Of a stretch of DNA of 64,000 nucleotides, positions 50,801 to 59,800 are shown piece after piece. Source of the DNA: Helochares maculicollis (lineage: Eukaryota > Arthropoda > Insecta > Coleoptera > Hydrophilidae); the NCBI GenBank assembly GCA_033557835.1, contig JAWQRO010000017.1:17601-81600 (forward strand), read 5' to 3'. Positions within the stretch are counted from its first letter, which is position 1. Every line of letters starts with the position of its first letter. The notes below the pieces were generated by a model that saw nothing but the letters and a program-made list of their open reading frames with translations, made no database searches and was not told the origin of the DNA. The position numbers were made by a program, and so were the translations under genes.

Positions 50801-53800
50801 ACAAACGCAAATGACTGGACCGCAGGAAGTTGCTAATACAAGCGAAGAAAGTCAAGTTTCTAGCAGTCAAGACGTCGAAGTGCACGTATCCAGCATCAAT
50901 TTGGAAGTAGCGGCCGCAGTGAGGCCCCCGCGGCCTTTGCATATAGTACATGAAGTATCAGTCGAAAATGCCCCTCAAGAAGAATTAGCAAATAACGTAC
51001 CACCAAGATTTTCTGTCAGTGCCCACATAGCTAATGCTCCCGAAGATATTGCCGAACCTTCTAACGAAGTTATCCGCGAAAATGGAATCATTGAATCAGA
51101 TGAAGTGATTTATAAACGATTTGCAGGTGGCCAACCATCTTCTTCAACTCAACAAATTTATCTTACGTTTCAACAATCGCCTCCTTCGGCACAACACTTG
51201 CCTACACCAGATAATCTGCAAATCAATATCGAAGAGGAAGCAAGCGAAACTTCCTCCTTAGCGAGCGTCAGCAGCGATTCTCAATTATCTTCTTCGGAAA
51301 ACGACCTTCTAGACGACGATTTCATTGTAAGAAGTCCTTCTCCTTACCCCACTTACGAAATGCTAACGCCCAGGAACAGCCTTTGTCCTGATCTTCTAGA
51401 AGATACAGCTATTAGCGTACGCGAAGAAGACGAAGAAACATCATCAAGTTCACAACAAAGTACTCCAGTAAGCACTCCTAACAGAGTGGACGTTATGACT
51501 CAACCAAGCTTCAACAACACAGACTTTTGGACGAACCGGCTAACAGTTGAAAACCCGCGTCGGAAAACTCGATCAAAATCGAGATCAAAGACTCCAGACA
51601 TTCCTAAATCATTGACTGATCCTAAAGGTGCAAATTTTGATTCGAACTGTTCAAATGTTGGAAACAAAGATGAAGAATTCAATATTAAGATAAACTATGA
51701 ACCGGACAATACACAATTCGATAATTCAAATATTGATGCTATTGGTTCAAATGTTATCTCTAAAAGTTCAAATCTTCATCATGCAAGTACAAACCTAGAA
51801 CCTTCTAGCTCTAATCCTGATTTTACCAGTTGCAATCTTGATTCCGAAAGTTCCAATTTTGACTCTGCAAGTTTCAATCTTGACTATGCAAATTCCAATC
51901 TTGACTCTGCTAATTTAAATCTTGATTCTGCAAGTTCCAATTTTGATTTTCCAAGTTCAAATTTTGATCCTCTAAATTCAAATCTTAATCCTAATAGTAT
52001 AGCATTCGAACCAAATAGAGAACCACTAAAATTATTGTATTCGGACCTTAATCCCAATTGTGCCGAATTCGAACCTAATTCATTAGTATTTGAATCTAGA
52101 CAATTTGATATCACTTATTCAAAACTCGATCCCAATTGTGCAGCTTTTGAGCCTAATTTAGACTTAACTGGTTCAAAATATGGCTCCAGCAACTTAAGTT
52201 TTGATCCTAGTAGTTCAACACTTGATCCTAATAGTGCTGAATTTGAGCCTACCCAAATATATGAACCCAAAATGGTAGAGTTAATCTCTAAAAGAACAAC
52301 TCTAGAGCCTAATACAGCGACATTTGAAAGCAATAGATCAACATTTGAAATTGATAGTTCAACTTTTGACCCTAATAGACCAGCCTTTGAGACTACTGAT
52401 TCTGTATTTGACGAGAATAGTCCCAAATTTGATTCTAAGAGTCTCATGGTTGACTCTAGTGCTTCAAATTTTGACTCCAAGCTCATACAAAAAAATCGTA
52501 GAAGCAAATTATCGAAGGCAAACCAAAAAGCATCTGGTAGCCGAACAGGTACGGAAATTGTTCATCAGGATTATTGGAGGACTCGATCGCCGGTTCCGCT
52601 TGAGAATGCAGAGGTAGTGTCATCTGAAAATTTAGGTTCAGCAAATATTTACGAAGAAAATCCAGAGCTTCTAAAATTATCAACATGTTCCTTCAATGCA
52701 CAAATAGTTAATCAGAACTATTGGCGTCGCTCACCTTCCCCCTTTGAACAATTATTGCATAGTGAAAACGATTTTACACCAGGAAATTTTGGCCAAGATT
52801 ACTTAGGAACCAATTTTCATCAAATGAATCAAAATTCCGACTCAAATACTGCTCTGCTTGAAACACGTTTTGCGCCCATGCAGACAACTCAAATACTTGA
52901 TGAAGAAAACTACAGGTTTTTGGAAGATTCGAAGCGTGGGGAAAATCAGACACCGCCACATCCTGAATTGCTTGACAGTTCTATACCATTTGAATGTTTA
53001 CATTTATCTGAAATATCTAAGCTACCTGAAGATTCTAAACCATTTGATTGCTCTAATTATGAAAGTTCCAAATCAAAAATTTTTAACTCTGCTAAAAATC
53101 CAGAAAACTTAACTGCCCAAAATGAAGTTATTGCTTTTGGTACCGAACCTCGTGCAAACGAAATACAGAGTAGTAACGAAAAACTTGAAATTTTGAACGA
53201 AGGAAATGATTTTGCTGAAGAAACAAAATCACTAATGGAGAACGTTATGCCATTAATTGAAGAAACAAAACGATTTGTTGAAGAGATGACGCCTTTGATT
53301 GAAGAAATGAAGCCTGCGCGTGAAGACACAAAGCCTTTGGCTGAGCAGATTAAACCTATAATGAAGCCTGTGGTTGAGCACATAAATCCTATGCCGCAGC
53401 TGACGATGCCTATAGCTGAGCAAATGCAGCCTGTTGAGCAAACTAACCTTTTGCATGAAGAGATGAAACCTGCTAATGAACAAAAAAATCGCTTGCTTAG
53501 TGATGCGAACCCTGCTATCGAAACAATGAAGCCTTTGGAGAAAACTAATGAATTGAAGCTTTGTAGTAGCGATGCTCAAGCTGTTGCGAAAGAAGTGAAA
53601 AGTGCTTTACTTAATAATAAAGAAGTACTACACGATTCGATTCCACAATTTCCACCTGAGGATGTAAGCGCTACTGTATGCGAAGAAAATTCTTTAAAGG
53701 AACACACCGAATCTTGTAATGATGATACAATTGATGGATTCGAAACGGTGAATGAAGTAATTAAGTCTTTAGATGAAGATAGTAGAACATTCAAAACAGA

Positions 53801-56800
53801 TCTGTTAGATGAGCTACATCAAATTGAAGAAAAAATCGATATACATGGCCAAATTACTCCTGTTATTAAAGAACCTGGTTTTGAAGAAATACCTCCTAGT
53901 ATTAAGGATGAACTAAATATTTCTGCTGGAGAAACATGCGCCTTAACTGTAAACACCAAAGTCATGGCAGCAGAAGATGCAAATGATATAGAGGGTAAAA
54001 GTCATAATTTTAAAGTGGATCCCTCAATTCCTTCTCTGAATGACAGTAAAATACCTTCAAATAGTCAAGAAATTGATTCTAAAACTGAAAGTATAGTGTT
54101 TTCGAGCGCACAACAATTATTAAATGAAGAGAACAAACACTTGAAAGACGTAGAATTATTGAACGACATTGCTTTAAATGATGTAGATGACAATGTTCAA
54201 GTAAGACTTCTAACACACGTTACGCAAGAAATTCAAGCTATTGATAAAGACAAACCATTGAGTAATGAACTGGAGCTTTGTAATAAGGAACATAATATTC
54301 TAGAGCCGGCAGAATTCCTACAAGAAACTAAAGTCTTAGACCAGACAACAAAGGCCTACGAAGAAATAGAACATTTAAATGAAAATATAGACAACTCCAG
54401 AGATGAAAAATCAACAAATAACGAAAGCATCGAACCCCTAAATAAAACTTTTAATTTGCCTAAAGATGAAGAAACAATAATTATAATCGAAGAAAGCACA
54501 ATCATTACTGAAGATACAGCTATTATGGAAGCTCTGCCTATTGAAACAACAACCGTAACTACGCTTAATGAAAAAATGCAAGCAAACAAACCATATACGA
54601 CAATTGTTGAAGAACCCACTAAGAGTATATTGCAGGAAACTTTGAATTCCAGAGAAATTTTATCAGGCAATGAGACCTGTATAAACGACATAATTCACAT
54701 TCCTATAAATGAAAATGCCGACATTCCTAGTGAAGAACAAGTTGATATTAACATCACAACCTGTACAGATAATAGGCAAGTCATTATAGATAATAAAGAA
54801 ATCGCTGCTGACAATAATGTAATTACCGACAACAAAGAAGTAGCAGATAATAAAGGAATTATTAGCGTTAAAGAAATAAGTATCGTCAAAGAAATTACTA
54901 GCAATCAAAAAATTAACAACGTTCAAGAAACTTCAAACAATAAAGGAACGATGAACGAGCTTATACCAGATAATGAAGTAATCATATCTGAGAAAGAAGT
55001 TAATGACACTGAAAGTAAATTAACACCGAAGCAATGCAATAAACATGAGACGACATATGATGTGATACCAACAGATAATGAAAAATCGGAACGAGTAAGT
55101 CCTAAATATGAAAAAGAAGATAAACAATTTGTGTTTGAAAAAATTGACAGTTTGGATTTGTGCGCTTCTGATAGACAAAATTCTTTGCGATTGAACACCG
55201 ATATAAATATGGCCGAAAAACGGAGTACGCCTCTTCCGCCATTTGACTCGGTCTTTCCTAGCGAGCAACATTTTGTACTGGGGATTGTGGACACGCCAGA
55301 AGTTGAACGAGAAGTAGAAGTGGAACCTGAACCGGAACCAGAAATTACAGAAGAAGTCTTACCTCATAAGACAGTAGAATCCCTAAACCTACCTTTGTGT
55401 CCAGAAAGTCGCCATACTAAGAATATTGTGGAGTTCGAAAAGTCATTACAAAGTAAAGGGGTTGAGCAAAAAGAGTGCGAGGACACCCCCAAGATTGAAG
55501 AAAATAAAATTGACGATTTGCTGAAGAAGAGCGAATCTCCTGAGTTTGACTCTTCAGCATCTACGGAAAAATTAACTAGTCCGAATGAGGATGAAATTTA
55601 TCTTCTAGCTGAAGATGGCTTCATTCCGATAGATGGAGCTCTTTTTCCGGTTATAGAGAAACGGCGGAACGAAGCAGAAGTTAATGAAAATCCTACCTTG
55701 CCTACAAACGATGAATCCGAAAAAGAAGTCAAAACCGAGAGAGAATTCACTTCTTTGAGCCCTCCAAGACCAGCTACTAATGAACCTAGTGAAACCCAAA
55801 TTAACGAATTTTATTTAGACGAAGGCAACGACAGCTCGAGTTCATCTGAAGATTCGAAACAAACAGTTATTGAAGTGAAAATACAAAGCAAGAAGAAACT
55901 TGGGCTACTATTAGGACCAATAAGTGAGGACGGTCAGGTTTTTCCGAAATCCGAAACAATATCCGATACCGATATTCCTGTTGAGAACGAAACGTGTCCA
56001 AAAGAAAGTAATGAGAGTATCCGAAGCATCGATCCATCAGAAAAAGACAGCGTTACTTCACAAGATATGGAAAACAACGCAAGTTCTTTGAATAATCGAC
56101 GAGATGAACCTCATGAAGCATTTTGGGTACTATAGTTTGTTGAGATTATTGTGTGAATAAAATCTTAAGTCGCTTTATTGTGTTTTGTCATGGCACAGGA
56201 TGGATAAAGTAATACTGTAGATGTTCTTTAATTGCATGTCGAGTTTTTCACGTTAAATTATATTTTAGAACTAGTAATTTACTTAAATAGACTTTACAGT
56301 TCTGTTAAATGTGCTAAATATTATTTGAAGGGTGAATTCTTGCTTTTCTTGGAATATTATCTGTATCGATCACAGTACAACTCGTATAGAATGAGCGAAG
56401 TGAAAAGTTTTGAGCATTTTTCCTTGGATGGCTTTAGTGAGCCATACACGATGTATACGTTACAATTTCCCATTGCTATAATATGAATTAAAAGTGACAA
56501 CGCTGTAAAAAAGTTTCACAGTTTTGTGTTTGGTGAATCCAGTGGTTTGTTATAGCGTTGCAAAATGAGGCATTCCAACGCGTCAGTTGTGATAATATGG
56601 ACTCTAGTATGGTTGTCGCCAAACTGGTTGCCCAGGATCTAAAGTTTACCCAGGAAACTGTTTGGAATCATTTGCATAAGTATAGTCTCGACAAGAAATT
56701 CAATGTATGGTGCCACAGGAATAGACAAAAAAGAAACTTTTGGAGCGAATTAATACATGCGATTTTTTGCTGAAGCGTAAAGAAATGTATCCATTTTTAA

Positions 56801-59800
56801 AACAGATGTTGACTGGCGATGAAAAATGTCACATGCGAGAACAGTCGACGAAAAAGATCATGGTCCAAGCTCGGTGTTTTACTGTGTGCTCGATAGGTTT
56901 CGAAGGCACTTTTCCTATCGGGTCAATCACTCAAATCGAAACTATATTATAATAATTTCCGAAATTGAAGCTTGCGATATACAAGAAAAGGTCTGAATTG
57001 GCCAATAAAAAGGCTGTTGTGTTCCACCAAGACAAAGCCAGACCGCACACATCTGTAACGGTGCACCAGAAACTCGGAGAGTTTACATGGGTGGCTATTT
57101 CACACCCGCCGTATGACCCAGACCTGGCACCAAGCGATTATCACCTTTTCAAGCATTTCCAAAATCTTCTTGATTGTAAAAAACTATCCTCAAGAGAGGC
57201 TTGTAAAATGTAACTGGTCAGGTTTTTTTATTAATAGTGACGAGGACTTCTTATCTTGCGGAATTATAAAAATGTTTTCAAAATGGACAAAAGTTATGGA
57301 ACATAACGGCGCCTAGTTGATCTAAATGCAAAATTTCTAACTTTGTGAATATCATCGTCAAAATAAAGGAAAAACACTCAAAACTTTTTGCTTCAATCTA
57401 ATATTTATAATTTTTAGATGAAAGTTTCAAGTCAACAAATTATTTTTGAGATGTATATTTGAGTCCCCGCCAGTACTAAATGGGATTCCTAGAAACTAAA
57501 TAAACCATTTCGCTTTTAGGAGGCTCAAAATTTATTATTGATACTTGACCGGTTTGTTTTCTCTAGTAATGGCTTTTCCTGTTGAGTGGAGATAGTGAAT
57601 AATATAGTCTTGCGAGATTGATTCCTGTTCACTAGCCAGTTTTCCAAACAGCGCCAATATGAGAAACATCCGTATTGAAACCGGAATTCGATAGCAAGAC
57701 CCACGTAGCAAATCATAAAATTATTGAGCAAAATTTAAATACATAAAGACGAAATAAAGCGTAACAGAAAAATATAACATTTTAAAATATTTTAGGCAGT
57801 GTTTCTCGGCTAAAATTAAATGGGACTCCATACCAAATTATGTTATGAATAAAGAATTACGGATGCGAATCCATAGTTCCAAAAACAATCGGATTGACGA
57901 AGAAACTCAAATACCGGCTGCAATTAAAAATTAACTAGTCGCAATCTCATTTTCTGCACAGAAATGTTACTTTCTGGAAAGATTTCAACAAAGTTATCCA
58001 ATTAAATTCCATGGAATAAAAAATGCATTGTTCTTTAATTGCTTAGAGTCAAATGTAATTAAAAATAATGTGTACTTAACTTAATACCCACATTATTAGA
58101 TATTAAAAAGAAATAATAACATAATGATTGTTTCAATCACTAACCGAATTTACTATATTTTAATTGAATTTCCGTTTTGGATAAAAACATTGCAACCAAT
58201 GTATTTTTCGCTTGGCAATTAGGTCGTTGTCTATATATTTGCAAACAATTCAAGTGTTAAACTGCAATACAAAATTGTTAACAGATCTATTATTAATTAT
58301 GTATTAGGAGGACATTCTATTTATACAACGAACTGGGTTGTCGCCAAAATTTGGAGTTTTATGCAGGTCTACTCTCTCACTAACTGCTAGTGTGTGTTCT
58401 AAATAGTTGCACATTTTATTTTTGATTCTATAGATTCCAACGTTCGATAAAAACATATAACATAAGAGCCTACAAATAAAAATATTTGGTTTCTAAATAT
58501 CTCAGCGGATATTCAATATTAGTTTATATCGCTTTGAGTGAAAATTGGAGTAACAGGAAGCAGCACTTTGCGGCCCAAAGAGCGAATGAATGAATTTAGG
58601 TGACGCAATTTAAAATTTCGTACACTACGCCGTAAATCATTAAAGTATTTTCAGCCACATAAATCAGGGGGAAGCCTTCGGTTAGATCGACATGCGGAGC
58701 TCGCCGAAGTCAATTGGTGTAATTAAGATGTGTTCAGCTTTCCCATGACCATACTCTGCGGGCTCCAAATCAAAAGAATCGCGAAAATCCAAACATTACG
58801 TCAACAAATCCGAATTATTTTCGTTTTCCCCTGCATGCGAGAAAGAGAAACTCTGAAGCGGCCTGCTCAAAGAAAACCGACACAGAGACTTTTCTGCACC
58901 CGGCACTAAACTTCATATCATTTTCTAAAAATACCTGGGAACGCTCTCAATCTCTTTTTACCCCATTCTAATACAATTCAGTTGTGGCCAGTCAGACGGT
59001 TGGTACGCAGTGAAGTAGTGGTGTATCTCGGTGGAAAGCCTTAAAGGAAAAATCGTGCGCAATGGGAGACGTCGAGGTTCATCAAAACTTCACCATCACG
59101 GAGAAGAAGACTAAGAAAGTCAAGAAAACCACCAAGAGGCGCGAAAGCAACGATCATGGACAAACTGAAGTCACCGAAGTCACTGAAATCACCACCGCTA
59201 ATGGAAACCAGGGGTACGTGTTGGGTGGGTTTTGGTACCCCAGACGCCGGAGGGATCTTTTCTGTTAAACCCAAGGTTTTTCGCAAGAGGCGATTAACTT
59301 TTTAGCATGGATTTTCATGGAAAAGCGAATGGTTGATTTGTAGCGCCGTGTTTATTAAAAACCGCGCCAAAAATCGGTAGGCTCGCAAAAAGTAGTGGAA
59401 AAAGTGCAATTTTCTCCTCGTTGTCCAATTCGTAATGCCCGCGATATGCAACGCATTTCGAAATGTTACGGAGCATTTGTATAATGAGCGTGGGATTTCA
59501 ACGCGTCCGTTAAATATAATCGGTGATCCTGACCAAAAAAAATTGCATACCGGCCAAAAATTTTGCACCCGGCACTGAAGCGAATCTTTTGACTTTTTCA
59601 TTTGTAAACAATCGTTTTAAAAAAAGACCATCTGTTTATTTGATCGCCTTGCAAGATATTCTTAAAATGGATCTACTTGATTTCTATGGCGTAAACACTG
59701 TTTTACGTAATACAAAACCACAGTCATGCTTAAGCACAGCCAGACAGACACGTCCAAAATTGATCAATTTTCAGACATTAAAAATTATCAACCAAACGCC

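Noticed and set aside
51500..55294. Minus-strand ORFs opposite the nested gene, up to 130 codons
   Set aside because: Mirror images of the repetitive coding strand; compositional artefacts.
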